DNA of 64,000 nt from Streptacidiphilus jiangxiensis (GCF_900109465.1 NZ_FOAZ01000002.1:1-64000); one strand, 5' to 3'; counted from the stretch's first letter, positions 1 through 7,797 are shown. The notes: generated from the letters alone by a model not told the origin. A program made the numbers and translations.

Positions 1-72
1 AGCTACCTCGCCGGCCTCCACTTACGCGCCTCGATGATCTGGATCAGAGAGTTCGTCGAAGCCCCTTCTTGA
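1..72 (+). CDS. C-terminal tail of an unidentified protein (partial at window start)
   Basis: Frame 1 is open from base 1 to a TGA at 70-72 and encodes the last 23 residues of a protein that starts outside the window. The tail has a helical look (LHLRASMIWIREFVEAP), as in the ends of some actinomycete transposases, but this is too short for assignment. It lies 36 bases before a methyltransferase fragment that has lost its 5' end, so an insertion sequence ending here is one explanation; I see no clear terminal repeat. It contains a TTA codon at 22-24. Confidence 0.35.
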   Translation, partial: SYLAGLHLRASMIWIREFVEAPS

Positions 73-108
73 TCACGACTCGATACGCGCCCTAGTGCAG
101 TCAACAAG

Positions 109-1095
109 GTGGTGATCGAGAACGTCCGAGGAATCCTCTCCGCCGATGCGGCCGTCCACCCGGCCGACGGCGATCTGGAGCCGTGCCCGTGGTGTGTGGG
201 AGACGCTGGAGGCGAGCCTGCTCTGCGGGCACTGGGTGCCGTACTCGGTGACCTGGCCGACCTCGGGTTCGATGCACGCTGGACGTGCGTACGCGCGTCC
301 GACGTCGGTGCTCCCCACCGCCGCGAGCGGATCTTCCTTGCCGCCTGGGCTGCCGACCCCGAAGGCCCGGGACGCGAAGGGCCCCGATGCCGGTCGGGAG
401 GACCTGGGGCATGTAGTGACGCTGCTCAAGACCCCGACCAGCAACCTCGGTTCGAACGGGGGCTCGCAGCATCCGGACAAACGGCGCTCGGGCGGACACG
501 GCCCGAACCTGCAGGACGAGGTCGAGCACCTCATACCGGCGCCGACGGGCGGGCTGCTGCCGACGCCGAGGGCCAGCGACGGCACCCACAGCGGCCCGAA
601 TCAGCGCGGCAGCAAGGGCGATCTGACCCTCGCGTCGGCGACCGCCCAGCTGCTGCCGACCCCCAGGGCCAGCGACAGCGGCACGCCGGGGCGCCGGGCC
701 GGGGAGGGCTTCCGCCCGCCGTTGTCGCAGGTGGTGCTGCCGCTGTGGAATCCCCAGGGCGAGGAGCCACCGCCGGGGACGCCATCGGCGGCAAGAGCCG
801 GTGGGGACCGTACGCCGAAGCCGTCGCCCGCTGGGAGCGAGCCACTCGGCCCGCTCCGGCGCCGACCGATGATCGCGGGCGCCTCGCCCCGGAGTTCGTC
901 GAGTGGGTCATGGGCTTGCCCGCGGGCTGGGTTACCGCCACCCCGGGCCTGTCCCGGCCCGCCCAGCTGACCGCGCTGGGCAACGGCGTCGTCCCCCAGC
1001 AGGCCGCCCACGCGCTTCGCCTGCTGCGCCCGCCGCTGCCCTGCCGGTGCACGCAACCGACCGCACCGCGATGCTGGTCTGGTCCTGGCGGGTGA
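109..1095 (+). pseudogene. DNA (cytosine-5-)-methyltransferase, 5'-truncated
   Basis: The reading starts at VIENVRG, the ENV motif (motif VI) of C5-cytosine methyltransferases, continues with DARWTCVRASDVGAPHRRERIF (motif VIII-like QRRxR region), and ends with EFVEWVMGLPAGWVT and ALGNGVVPQQA (motifs IX-X), all typical of Streptomyces/actinophage enzymes. The SAM-binding motif I and the catalytic PCQ loop should lie upstream but are missing, because bases 1-72 encode an unrelated tail. The fragment therefore cannot be an active enzyme. The target-recognition region (about 340-780) also makes family-like sequence in frame 2, where LLPTPRASD repeats appear. Either there are two compensating frameshifts or the family tolerates both readings. 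GTG 109 is only the first possible start, not a real one. Confidence 0.75.
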
Positions 1096-1137
1096 CGCTG
1101 CCCGCCCGGCGCGGCCGGGCTGGATGGCCTCCGACCC

Positions 1138-1557
1138 ATGCGTCCCGATCGATTCGAACACACCCTCCTCGTCGCTGCGCAGACGATCCCCAGCGTCACC
1201 GCGGCTGTCTTCGCCGAAGCAGGGAACGCCAAGCACCCCCGTGGGGTGAGCTTGACGTCCGGCGGGAAGACCAGCCAGTGGCAGATCGTCGCGACCTCGG
1301 CGCCCGGGGACAGGTTCGACTAGCCCGAAGCCGAGCCGGTCCTCGGGGACAAGCCGGCCCCACCCGAGCCGGCCACCGCCCAGGAAGGCACACCCGAGCA
1401 TCTGGAGGCCGCGCTCGCCGCCGCGCTCCTGGCCGCCGATCCGGGCGAGATCGCGGCCATCGACCTGTACTCGCGCCGCGCCGAGCCGCCGAAGATCGGC
1501 CACGGCCTGACCCTCTCCTTCCACGACGGGTCGAAGATCTACGTGAACCAGGTCTGA
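1138..1557 (+). pseudogene. Conserved hypothetical protein interrupted by a TAG stop
   Basis: From ATG 1138 the frame encodes 61 residues (PSVTAAVFAEAGNAKHPRG...) and hits TAG at 1321-1323. The same frame then stays open with normal actinomycete codon use to TGA 1555-1557, giving a further 77 residues ending HGLTLSFHDGSKIYVNQV. Read through, the product is about 139 residues. Its architecture matches the intact 159-residue protein at 12972-13451: a PGI/SV..A..A start, a PYGLTVTLTDGG-like strand, then YSxRxxPPxxxxGxTL. The function is unknown. A nonsense mutation, or less likely a sequencing error, explains the break. Confidence 0.6.
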
Positions 1558-1634
1558 CCCCACACCAGGGTTCCTCCACCGCGCGTGGGACAGCCACTCG
1601 CCCCGGTGAAGGGCGGGCAACGTACCACAAGATC

Positions 1635-1652
1635 TGGTAACGGCCATTACCA
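1635..1652. promoter_or_regulatory. Near-palindromic operator candidate upstream of the DUF4913 operon
   Basis: TGGTAACGGCCATTACCA is symmetric at 16 of 18 positions and lies 54 bases before the ATG at 1707. An overlapping inverted pair, TACCA-N7-TGGTA, covers 1624-1640. The position, immediately upstream of a five-to-six gene operon that includes a tandem winged-helix protein, suggests a repressor site. The binder is unknown. Confidence 0.4.
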
Positions 1653-1706
1653 AGCGGGCCGCCAGGGTCGAAGCACGAGACCGTGCAGACCCTCGGAGGC
1701 CCGCCC

Positions 1707-2375
1707 ATGCCCAGCACGCCCCCCGCCAACCGCTCCTCCCGCCACGACAGCCCCGCCACCGTCACCGCGGCCGACGTCGAGCGGATCTGGCGCGCGCTGT
1801 CGCAGATGCCGACCGCGATCTCCCAGCTCGCCACAGCCACCACCGCGCAGACCCGGATGACGGCGCAGCTCGTCGAGCACCTCGCCGCCGCCTCCCCCGC
1901 CGCCGCCGGCATGGGCGGGGCGATGGGGCTGCCCGGGCAGTCCGGCGAGCTGTCGATCCACTCCTTCGAGCCCGACGCCTACGCGGCCGAGGTCGAGGCG
2001 ATGACGGTGTGGGTCGACGAGATCGTCCTCGGCGCCTTCGGCGCCGAGGTCACCGCGACCCGCCCCTGGTGCACCCGTTGGCCCGACCACCCCGACGCCG
2101 TCGGCATGCTGCACATGCTGTGGCTGGGCTGGCAGCAGCTCACCGCCGGCGACGCCGGGCTGTTGGGGCCGGTGACATGGCTGCGCGATGTCTTCTTCCC
2201 CGTCATGGACCGCCTCCGCGCCCCCGACGGGCCGTTCGCCGCGTGCACCACCGATCCCTCCCGGCCCACCCACCGCGTGCTCGCGCCGCCGCAGGAGACC
2301 GAGCACGACTCCCTGCCCGTCGCCCCGCCCATGCCCCAGGCTCCTCGGGCTGCGCGGCTGGGCGAGACCGCGTGA
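1707..2375 (+). CDS. DUF4913 family protein
   Basis: A 222-residue protein. The ATG at 1707 is chosen because GGAGG at 1695-1699 precedes it at a normal distance; a GTG at 1683 lies in frame but has no ribosome site. Residues about 90-190 show the DUF4913 signature: a WVDEIVLG..G stretch, then RPWCTRWPDHPDAV..LHMLWLGWQ, and RLRAPDGPFAACT near the end. The N-terminus is low in complexity and polar. The family is common on actinomycete plasmids and integrative elements, and its role is not known. It begins a plus-strand operon; its TGA overlaps the GTG of the next gene. Confidence 0.75.
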   Translation: MPSTPPANRSSRHDSPATVTAADVERIWRALSQMPTAISQLATATTAQTRMTAQLVEHLAAASPAAAGMGGAMGLPGQSGELSIHSFEPDAYAAEVEAMTVWVDEIVLGAFGAEVTATRPWCTRWPDHPDAVGMLHMLWLGWQQLTAGDAGLLGPVTWLRDVFFPVMDRLRAPDGPFAACTTDPSRPTHRVLAPPQETEHDSLPVAPPMPQAPRAARLGETA

Positions 2376-2920
2376 ACGCGGGGTCAGCCGTGATGTCATC
2401 GGTGCCGCTGCAGCCGTTCCACCCGGTCCCGGACCTGCGGCCGGGGGCGCCCAGGTTCGCGTTCTCCGCGCATCCGGACGCCGTGGAGGACCTGTACGAT
2501 CTGCCCGCCGACGTCCTGGACCAGGCCGTGGAGGTGCTGCGCGGCCTGGTCTGGGGCGACTTCGCCGGCCCGATGCTCCAGCAGCACGGCGAGGTGGACC
2601 TGCGGGGCTGCCGCAAACTGCGCCTGCGTGGCGCCGACGGCGGGTGGCGGATGGTGTACACCGAGCGCCCGGCCCCCAGGAACTCCCCCTACGCCCGTGA
2701 GGTCTACCTCCTGGCTGCGGGGCCCCGCCTGGACCTTGCGGTCTACCGCGCCGCTGGGGCCCGGCTCACAGCCTTGAGGGCGGCGCCCGCCCCGGCCGGT
2801 GCCAGGGCGCGCGCCGCCCGTGCCGTCTCACCCAACCTGGCGACGCGCCACGCCCCGGTCCGGCCTGTGCCGGCCACATCAGCCACGGCTTCGCAAGTGA
2901 CCGCCGCCCCGCGCCGATGA
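2372..2920 (+). CDS. RelE/ParE-like toxin-fold protein
   Basis: A 182-residue product. The GTG at 2372 overlaps the upstream stop (GTGA); GTG 2390 or ATG 2393 are alternative starts. Residues about 25-130 resemble the RelE/HigB fold: FSAHPDAVEDLYDLPADV (helices) followed by a basic, beta-rich part, GCRKLRLRGADGGWRMVYTER and VYLLAAGPRLDLAVY. The C-terminal 50 residues are Ala/Pro/Arg-rich and probably disordered. No classic antitoxin precedes it; the following winged-helix protein could be a regulator. Similar proteins occur on Streptomyces mobile elements. Toxicity is an inference. Confidence 0.6.
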   Translation: MNAGSAVMSSVPLQPFHPVPDLRPGAPRFAFSAHPDAVEDLYDLPADVLDQAVEVLRGLVWGDFAGPMLQQHGEVDLRGCRKLRLRGADGGWRMVYTERPAPRNSPYAREVYLLAAGPRLDLAVYRAAGARLTALRAAPAPAGARARAARAVSPNLATRHAPVRPVPATSATASQVTAAPRR

Positions 2921-3696
2921 CCGCGCCCACCCGTCCTGTCCCTCGCTCTGATCGGAGTACCGCCGTGCGTGCCCTGACCATCCCGCTTCGCCTCCCGGTC
3001 TCGCCGAACCTCCCCGCGCCCGCAGACGTCATCCACGGTGCGATGTCCGTGCTGGCGCCGACGATGACCGCACGGGTCATCCAGCAGCTGCAGGCCGGGC
3101 CGGCCGATCACGCCGCGCTGCTGGCCCGCATCGCGGACGGCAACCCCAGCACCCTCAGCTACCGGCTGCGGATGATGCGGGAGGCGGGCCTGATCGAAGC
3201 CGACGCACATGACCGCCCCACCTGGCAGCTCACCGCCGCCGGGCGCGCGGCGGTTCCCGTGCTGCGTGCGGTGGATCAGTGGGCGCGGCACCGCACCAAT
3301 CCCGGGCGCGACATGACCGCGGTAGTCCGGGTTGAGAGGGCGATGAAGGTGCTCAGCAAGGTCCACACCACGCACGTCATCATCGGCCTTGCCGACGGCC
3401 CCCTCCTGGTCAAGGAGTTGCTTGTCGCGATGCCCGCGGGGATCAGGGAGAACAACCTGCGCGACCGGCTCCGGTTCCTGGCGGCTGAGGAAGTCCTCGC
3501 GCAGGACAACTCCGGCGAGCTGATCCGTTACCACCTGACCCTGGATGGGCTGCGCACCGCGAAGATCCACCATCGGGCCGCCGCTTTCGCCCAGTGGCGC
3601 GCGGAAGCTGAGGCGTCCACCCAAGCACGGTCCCGCGCCAACGTGCCCACCCTGAAGTTCTCCCACCAGGACCCACGAGGGCAGGTGGCGGCATGA
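2917..3696 (+). CDS. Transcriptional regulator with two HxlR-like winged-helix domains
   Basis: A 259-residue protein coupled to the previous gene by ATGA. Two winged-helix units can be seen: residues about 48-110 (VIQQLQAGPADHAALLARI..STLSYRLRMMREAGLIEADAH) and about 150-225 (HVIIGLADGPLLVKELL..LRDRLRFLAAEEVLAQDNS). Each has a recognition helix followed by a beta wing, as in HxlR/MarR-type proteins. Duplicated HxlR domains are known in actinomycete regulators. Its place inside the operon makes autoregulation through the 1635-1652 palindrome plausible but unproven. The ATG at 3693 overlapping its stop opens a frame of poor quality, which I do not call. Confidence 0.65.
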   Translation: MTAPTRPVPRSDRSTAVRALTIPLRLPVSPNLPAPADVIHGAMSVLAPTMTARVIQQLQAGPADHAALLARIADGNPSTLSYRLRMMREAGLIEADAHDRPTWQLTAAGRAAVPVLRAVDQWARHRTNPGRDMTAVVRVERAMKVLSKVHTTHVIIGLADGPLLVKELLVAMPAGIRENNLRDRLRFLAAEEVLAQDNSGELIRYHLTLDGLRTAKIHHRAAAFAQWRAEAEASTQARSRANVPTLKFSHQDPRGQVAA

Positions 3697-3910
3697 CTCC
3701 CGCCACCCCTTCGACTCTGCAGGGATGGTTGCGGGTAGGCCCGGCGCGACTGGCCGGACCCGGCTACCGGGCAAGATCACCGTTGCCCCGGCGCCCGATT
3801 CGCCCACGGCAGACAGGTCGGCGCCGAATACCGCTACGACATGTGGCCAGGAGCATGCCAACGTACGGGTGTCCGACGAAAGCGCAGGTCAACGAAGGGA
3901 TCCCTGCACC

Positions 3911-4255
3911 ATGGCCTCCTCCGCAGGCACGCTCGTTCCCGCCTCATCCACCACCTTTGAGCAGCCCGACCCGCTGGCCGCCGACCACGAGGCCACCGCC
4001 GTACTGGAGCTGATCGCCCGTTGCGGCTGGGCCGTGGTTGCCACCCCACTGGGCAACATCCACGCCACCAGCCCCGACGGGCGCATCTACCTGGCCTGGC
4101 TCCCCGAGGACGCCTCGGCCTGGGCCCGCCGCATCATCTGGGAGCTCCACGTCCATCCCACCGATGGGCCTGCCTGGACCCAGGAGTTCGGCCCGGACAC
4201 CCCGAGCCAGGCCGTCGCCGCATTCCTGGCAGCCCTGCTGCCGCCCACGCCCTGA
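3911..4255 (+). CDS. DUF317-like small protein
   Basis: A 114-residue protein starting at ATG 3911 (GAAGGGA upstream). The signature is a central SPDGRIYLAWLPED followed by WTQEFGPDTPSQAVAAFLAAL, as in the DUF317 family of actinomycete plasmid and ICE proteins. This protein has a single repeat unit, whereas many family members have two. The function is unknown. It stands about 215 bases after the winged-helix gene, and that gap holds only weak open frames. Confidence 0.6.
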   Translation: MASSAGTLVPASSTTFEQPDPLAADHEATAVLELIARCGWAVVATPLGNIHATSPDGRIYLAWLPEDASAWARRIIWELHVHPTDGPAWTQEFGPDTPSQAVAAFLAALLPPTP

Positions 4256-4269
4256 CAGACCGACACACC

Positions 4270-4653
4270 ATGTCGCTCCCCTGCCCCAACAACACGAACG
4301 GACCCCCCGTGAACGACACCAGCGCGTACCGCTCCGTCCGCCTCATCGACGTCGCCGGATACTGCGCGACAGCCCTCAGCCTCGGCCTCGCCCTCGCCGA
4401 GCCCTCCTTCACGACCGTCCTCGCGACGTCCGTGAGCGTCGGCGTGACCCTGGGCCACCAGCGCGGCACGCATCGGGACGCCATCCGCACCCTGGCCTTC
4501 CTGGCCAAGCACCCCGCCGCCCGCTACGAGCAGGTCCGCGACGCACTCGACCTGAGCAACTCCGACACCAGCGACGCCTTGGCCCGGCTCATCGACGCCG
4601 GACTCATCCACGAGACCCGCGCCCAGGACCGGTCGGCCTTCTCCCTGCGGTGA
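4270..4653 (+). CDS. Small membrane-associated protein with winged-helix C-terminus
   Basis: 127 residues from ATG 4270; GTG 4309 is an equally possible start and neither has a strong ribosome site. Residues about 27-60 form one or two hydrophobic segments (VAGYCATALSLGLALAEPSFTTVLATSVSVGV), followed by a predicted helix-turn-helix (FLAKHPAARYEQVRDALDLSNSDTSDALARLIDAGLIHE). This resembles a MarR-type DNA-binding half anchored to the membrane. The function is unknown; it follows the DUF317 gene by 14 bases. Confidence 0.5.
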   Translation: MSLPCPNNTNGPPVNDTSAYRSVRLIDVAGYCATALSLGLALAEPSFTTVLATSVSVGVTLGHQRGTHRDAIRTLAFLAKHPAARYEQVRDALDLSNSDTSDALARLIDAGLIHETRAQDRSAFSLR

Positions 4654-4711
4654 CCGCCGCCCCGCCCACCCAACCGGCGCTCGCAAGCTGACCGCCCCGA
4701 AAGGCTCACCC

Positions 4712-5089
4712 GTGCCTCTGGTGCCCGTTCTCGCCCCCAACCGACGCTTCGCCCTCGCCGCGGTCTGCCGCGATCCGATGCCGCCCGGATCCGGAGGCGC
4801 TCTCGTCCGCGCCGTCGCCGGAAGGCTCAACGCCGTCTGGCTTCCCCTCGACCACGAGCCCCTGCCGCCGGGGCTGATCGCTCTCACCTGGACCATTCAC
4901 GGCGGCGAGGTACGGGTGAGCGCGCGTATGGGCTTTCCCACCGGCGACGAGTTGCTCGGCACGTGGCCCTGCCTTGGCCTGGACTGGACCGACATCGTCG
5001 CCCCCACCGTCCGCGAGGCCCAGGGACTGGCTGAGGCACTCGCCGCCACCAGGGCGATGCTAGAAGCCGTCCTCGACTCCTGCCCCTGA
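4712..5089 (+). CDS. Hypothetical protein
   Basis: 125 residues from GTG 4712, with GAAAGG about 8 bases upstream. There are no recognisable motifs, no signal peptide and no membrane segment. The sequence is mostly compact (Trp, Gly and Pro spread through it) and ends in an Ala/Leu helix (VREAQGLAEALAATRAMLEAVL). It is the last gene of the plus-strand operon; the terminator begins 11 bases after its stop. Confidence 0.5.
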   Translation: MPLVPVLAPNRRFALAAVCRDPMPPGSGGALVRAVAGRLNAVWLPLDHEPLPPGLIALTWTIHGGEVRVSARMGFPTGDELLGTWPCLGLDWTDIVAPTVREAQGLAEALAATRAMLEAVLDSCP

Positions 5090-5100
5090 TCCCCCGCACA

Positions 5101-5144
5101 CGCTGTGGGCCGGGACCGACATCGGTCCCGGCCCACAGCGTTTT
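5101..5144. terminator. Strong intrinsic terminator
   Basis: A perfect 18-bp stem (5101-5118 with 5123-5140), loop ACAT, followed by TTTT at 5141-5144. It lies between the plus-strand operon ending at 5089 and the minus-strand GFA fragment ending at 5235, so it probably serves both directions. Confidence 0.9.
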
Positions 5145-5234
5145 CGCACCCCGGCGGGGCGTTCGCCGCTACCGGTCCGAGGTCTCCAGCGTGGCCTGCC
5201 GGACTGTGTCGCGTCGGCCCCCGACCGCCTGGTG

Positions 5235-5549
5235 TTACCGCGGCTGCGGCTCGGGGGCCAGCGTGATGCTCATCCATGTCGGGGCAAGGTCACGAAAGCT
5301 GTGCCCGCACGGGACGAGGTCCGCGCCGGTCCGGTCGTCCAGCCCTGCTCCGGTCAGCGAGATCGTCGGTGCGCCGTCCGCGGCCGAGGCCAGATGCGAG
5401 CCGCACTTCGGACAGAACGCCCGCTGCAGCGTCGGCCAGGTCGCGAACCAGGCCGGCTCCCCGGTCCAGGTCAGCGCGTCCCGGTCGAACGCCACCCGCC
5501 ACACGCTGGGCGCGCCAGCGACGCGCGAGCAGTGCTCACAACTGCAGCA
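5235..5549 (-). pseudogene. 3' part of a split GFA-family (Gfa/CENP-V) gene
   Basis: Reading minus from 5549, the frame gives CCSCEHCSRVAGAP then W..A..RAFCPKCGSHLAS and ends at TAA 5235-5237. CxCxxC plus FCPKCG are zinc ligands of glutathione-dependent formaldehyde-activating (GFA) fold proteins. No start codon exists before the first GTG at 5504, which would delete the CxCxxC motif, and a stop (TGA, 5571-5573) lies just upstream. The missing N-terminal part, with the first CxCG strand and ending SYLC, is found in frame at 22353 on the same strand, fused to a NUDIX domain. The gene was therefore split by the 16.8 kb element between them. The WFATWPTLQ and ISLTGAGLDD segments are typical of the family. 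Confidence 0.85.
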
Positions 5550-5562
5550 TTCCCTGTCAAGT
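5541..5562. repeat. Left end of the stress-island element
   Basis: GFA coding sequence runs to GCA (5544-5546), a second GCA follows at 5547-5549, then TTCCCTG at 5550-5556. The inverse, CAGGGAA followed by GCA, forms the right end at 22346-22355. A 7-bp terminal inverted repeat flanked by a 3-bp direct repeat is the simplest reading; the overlap could also be shifted by three bases without losing the reading frame. Confidence 0.65.
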
Positions 5563-5569
5563 CTTTCTG

Positions 5570-5954
5570 TTCACTCATTAGACGCGGTCGGCGACGGGAG
5601 CAAGCCAGTGATCGCGACGCAAGGGGTGTCGCTCGGCCGCATGGGGACCCGGGCGACAGACTCCCGGCAGTGGGACCGCCTCGTCGCCCCACAAGCCTGG
5701 CCGACGGAGGCCTCTACCTGCGCCGAGGCTTTTCCTGCCGCCGTCCACCGACCGCATTGCCGCGTCGTGCTTGCTGGCCAGGCCGTCCAATCCGCCCCCG
5801 GAGAAGCCGAACTCCTCGCCGATCCGGACCAGTCGGGGACCATGCCTGCGGCTGCTGCAGAAGCCTCCCTCCGACTGATCGCGGGGCCGGCGGGCCCGCG
5901 TAGCCGGAGGACGGGTCGTCTTCCTCCCCAGGAAGGGGCGCTTATGGTGCGCTG
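5570..5954. other. Left-end intergenic stretch of the element
   Basis: Between the left end and the MerR stop I see no convincing gene. The open frames here on both strands look like composition artefacts. The first 30 bases contain CACTCA, also found near the right end, which may be part of a recombinase binding site. Confidence 0.5.
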
Positions 5955-6302
5955 TTAGGCACCGGTGGTGGGGTCCTGCTCGCTGCTGGCATGGCGCAGT
6001 TGTTCGTTGATGCGTAGGGCTTCTTCGAGTTGGTCTTCCAGGATGACGATGCGGCAGGCGGCCTCGATGGCGGTGCCCTGGTTGACCAGGTCGCGGGCGC
6101 GCATGGCCAGGCGCAGTTGGTAGCGGGAGTAGCGGCGGTGGCCGCCGTCGGAGCGCATTGGGGTGATCAGGCGGTGTTCGCCGAGCGCTCGTAGGAATCC
6201 GGGGGTGGTGCCGGTCATCTCGGCGGCGCGGCCCATGGTGTAGGCGGGGTAGTCGTCGTCGTCGAAGGTGTTGGCGGAGTCGGGGCTGGTCGTGGGAGTC
6301 AC
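5955..6302 (-). CDS. Short MerR-family regulator
   Basis: 115 residues, GTG start at 6302 with GAGAGG upstream. Residues about 20-75 are a MerR winged helix: YTMGRAAEMTGTTPGFLRALGEHRLI, then RSDGGHRRYSRYQLRLAMRARDLV. The GGHRRYSRYQL wing is the family signature. A short coiled coil (RIVILEDQLEEALRINEQLRH) ends the protein; there is no ligand-binding domain and no metal-binding Cys. In size and layout it is close to the HspR-type heat-shock repressor branch, which fits the cargo. A perfect 14-bp palindrome just upstream (6315-6328) could be its own operator. It does not match the HAIR consensus known for HspR. Confidence 0.8.
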   Translation of the reverse strand: MTPTTSPDSANTFDDDDYPAYTMGRAAEMTGTTPGFLRALGEHRLITPMRSDGGHRRYSRYQLRLAMRARDLVNQGTAIEAACRIVILEDQLEEALRINEQLRHASSEQDPTTGA

Positions 6303-6314
6303 TGCACCTCTCTG

Positions 6315-6328
6315 GTTCTCGCGAGAAC
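6315..6328. promoter_or_regulatory. Perfect palindrome upstream of the MerR gene
   Basis: GTTCTCGCGAGAAC is fully self-complementary and lies 12 bases before the GTG start, next to the ribosome site. This is a likely repressor site for autoregulation; the binder is not proven. Confidence 0.5.
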
Positions 6329-6335
6329 GCGTCGA

Positions 6336-6366
6336 GGGGCCCCGGGACCGCTTGGCCCGGGGCCCC
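6336..6366. repeat. GC-rich hairpin
   Basis: An 11-bp perfect stem (6336-6346 with 6356-6366) and a 9-base loop, upstream of the MerR gene on the minus strand. It has no T-run. It could insulate the MerR gene from transcription entering from the right, or lie in its leader. Confidence 0.4.
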
Positions 6367-7097
6367 GAAGGGATACATCACCATCTACCGGCCTGAGCCG
6401 GTCCTGTTCTTCCGCACCGCCCGGGGGGAGGGGGCGTGCGGGGATCGCGTAAGCGTGACCGGAAACCACCGTCCTTGCCTTGGGGTCTGCGGTATCCGCC
6501 CGGGCGCGTGTTCACCGGCCGGGCGATCCTGATGGCGCCTGCGCCCTCCTTCGTCCATCTCGTGCTGACGGGGGAAATCTTGGTACTGCCGGTCCTGCCT
6601 TGCGGCTGGGCCGTTGGCCGCCGGCCGTCCGAGCGCGGTGACCACTGCTGTCGATGCTGTCCGGCACGCGCGCCCGCAGTCATGGCGCCTTTGCCGGGTT
6701 CCCTGCTCTGGTTTTCGTGACTGCGGGCACTTCTGTAACTGCAAGGCGGCGGCCCCTGAAGAACCGCGGGCCGCCCGGTCCGGCAGCCAGCCCCGTCGCC
6801 CTTCCTGCGCTTGCCTGGCTTCGGAACTCTGCTGCCGGACCGTCGTGCGAACTTCTGTCCTGCGTACCGCCAGTTCGTGTCTGGCGGGTGTGCCCGACTG
6901 CTGACTACGACAGAAACATTAACCGCCGGCAAAGCCAATGTCTACTCCAGCGAGCATAGATTTTGCATCGGCAACGAGAGAGCTAACCTCCCGCCTGGAC
7001 CCCCTGTCCCGGGATCAAGGGCCCGCGGCACGACCGCCGGGATTGACACGCAGCGTCCCTGCGAAAGGGGTGCCCCGGCGCACTAAAATCTGGCGCC
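6367..7097. other. 730-base stretch without a recognisable gene
   Basis: Open frames exist on both strands but none has a ribosome site, family resemblance or steady codon bias. The last 60 bases hold the GvpU-like promoter region, with TAAAAT at 7084-7089 only 8 bases before the ATG, which would suit a leaderless transcript. A TTGACA at 7043-7048 is too far upstream to pair with it. The stretch may be a decayed gene. Confidence 0.4.
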
Positions 7098-7478
7098 ATG
7101 TCGAAACCCGATGGGCTGCTCGCCGACATCGCCGCGATGGTGGAGTCCGAGCACAGCAACCAGATGCCACTCACCGTGGTCGTACCCGGCGCTGTCATCA
7201 CGGGCAGGCTCGCCCCGGAAAGTCTGTGGCGCGAGCGTGTCGCCGAGGTCCTCGAAGCGTCGGAACACCTCAAGCCGTTCTCCGCGCCTTTCGCCGCGGC
7301 CGAGGCGCAGCACGCCGCCGACCGGGACGAGAGCGGACGGCCGACCCACTTGCATCTGCACTTGGCGCGGATCCTGCAGGGCAGCTACGGGCTGCCCCAC
7401 ACCGGCGGCATGTATCGCATCCGCATCGAGGACATCAACAGCTGGACCGTCGGAGACCTCAGCTACTCCGATCAGTGA
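7098..7478 (+). CDS. GvpU-like gas vesicle accessory family protein
   Basis: 126 residues from ATG 7098. A conserved core (PLTVVVPGAVITGRLAPESLW, then THLHLHLARILQGSYGLPHTGGMYRIRIEDINSWTVGDLSY) matches, from memory, proteins annotated as GvpU in actinomycetes, which are predicted to assist gas-vesicle clustering. No structural gvpA or other gvp gene is in the window, so its role here is unclear; a general stress or surface function is possible. It is the only plus-strand gene on the left half of the element. No good Shine-Dalgarno is present and the -10-like TAAAAT suggests leaderless translation. A hairpin follows the stop. Confidence 0.6.
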   Translation: MSKPDGLLADIAAMVESEHSNQMPLTVVVPGAVITGRLAPESLWRERVAEVLEASEHLKPFSAPFAAAEAQHAADRDESGRPTHLHLHLARILQGSYGLPHTGGMYRIRIEDINSWTVGDLSYSDQ

Positions 7479-7483
7479 CCGCG

Positions 7484-7532
7484 CGCCAGGACCTGGGGCC
7501 GTCCGGCGGCCTCTTGGCCCCGGGGCCTGGCG
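7484..7532 (+). terminator. Hairpin after the GvpU-like gene
   Basis: A 7-bp outer stem, CGCCAGG (7484-7490) with CCTGGCG (7526-7532), and an inner GGGGCC/GGCCCC stem. It starts 5 bases after the stop. There is no T-run, as is common for actinomycete terminators. It separates the gene from the convergent minus-strand block. Confidence 0.5.
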
Positions 7533-7603
7533 GGAGCCCGCTGGAGGAACGCGCCGCTCCCAGGATCGTCACCGGCTTGGAGGAGGCCCGGCAAGCGATG
7601 GGG

Positions 7604-7771
7604 TCAGCGGGTGGGTCGCCGGGCGCCGTGGCGGACTCTGAGCCCGCCCAGGAGCAGGGCGGCGAGGAAGACGATCACACCGATGATGAGGAGGTAGAAC
7701 AGGCCCTTGGCGACCGCGCCGATGATGCCGAGCGCGACGGCCGCCAGGATGAGCAGCAGCACGAGGACCAT
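7604..7771 (-). CDS. Small hydrophobic membrane protein
   Basis: 55 residues, ATG 7771 with AAGGGAAGG upstream. Two hydrophobic segments (about residues 2-20 and 24-44) and a basic C-terminus (RVRHGARRPTR) predict a tiny two-span membrane protein. Similar short hydrophobic proteins are seen beside stress genes in Streptomyces. The function is unknown. It is the last gene of the minus block and follows the PRC-barrel gene by 26 bases, so it is probably in the same transcript. Confidence 0.7.
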   Translation of the reverse strand: MVLVLLLILAAVALGIIGAVAKGLFYLLIIGVIVFLAALLLGGLRVRHGARRPTR

Positions 7772-7797
7772 GGCTTGGGGGCCTTCCCTTGGGTTGG

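Noticed and set aside
540-720. LLPTPRASD repeats in the methyltransferase region as a possible CRISPR or tandem array
   Set aside because: They are imperfect coding repeats with irregular spacing, known from the recognition domains of such methyltransferases.
6378-6938. Minus-strand frame of 186 codons in the gap of the element
   Set aside because: No ribosome site and no family resemblance; Arg/Gly-rich as in random GC-rich DNA.
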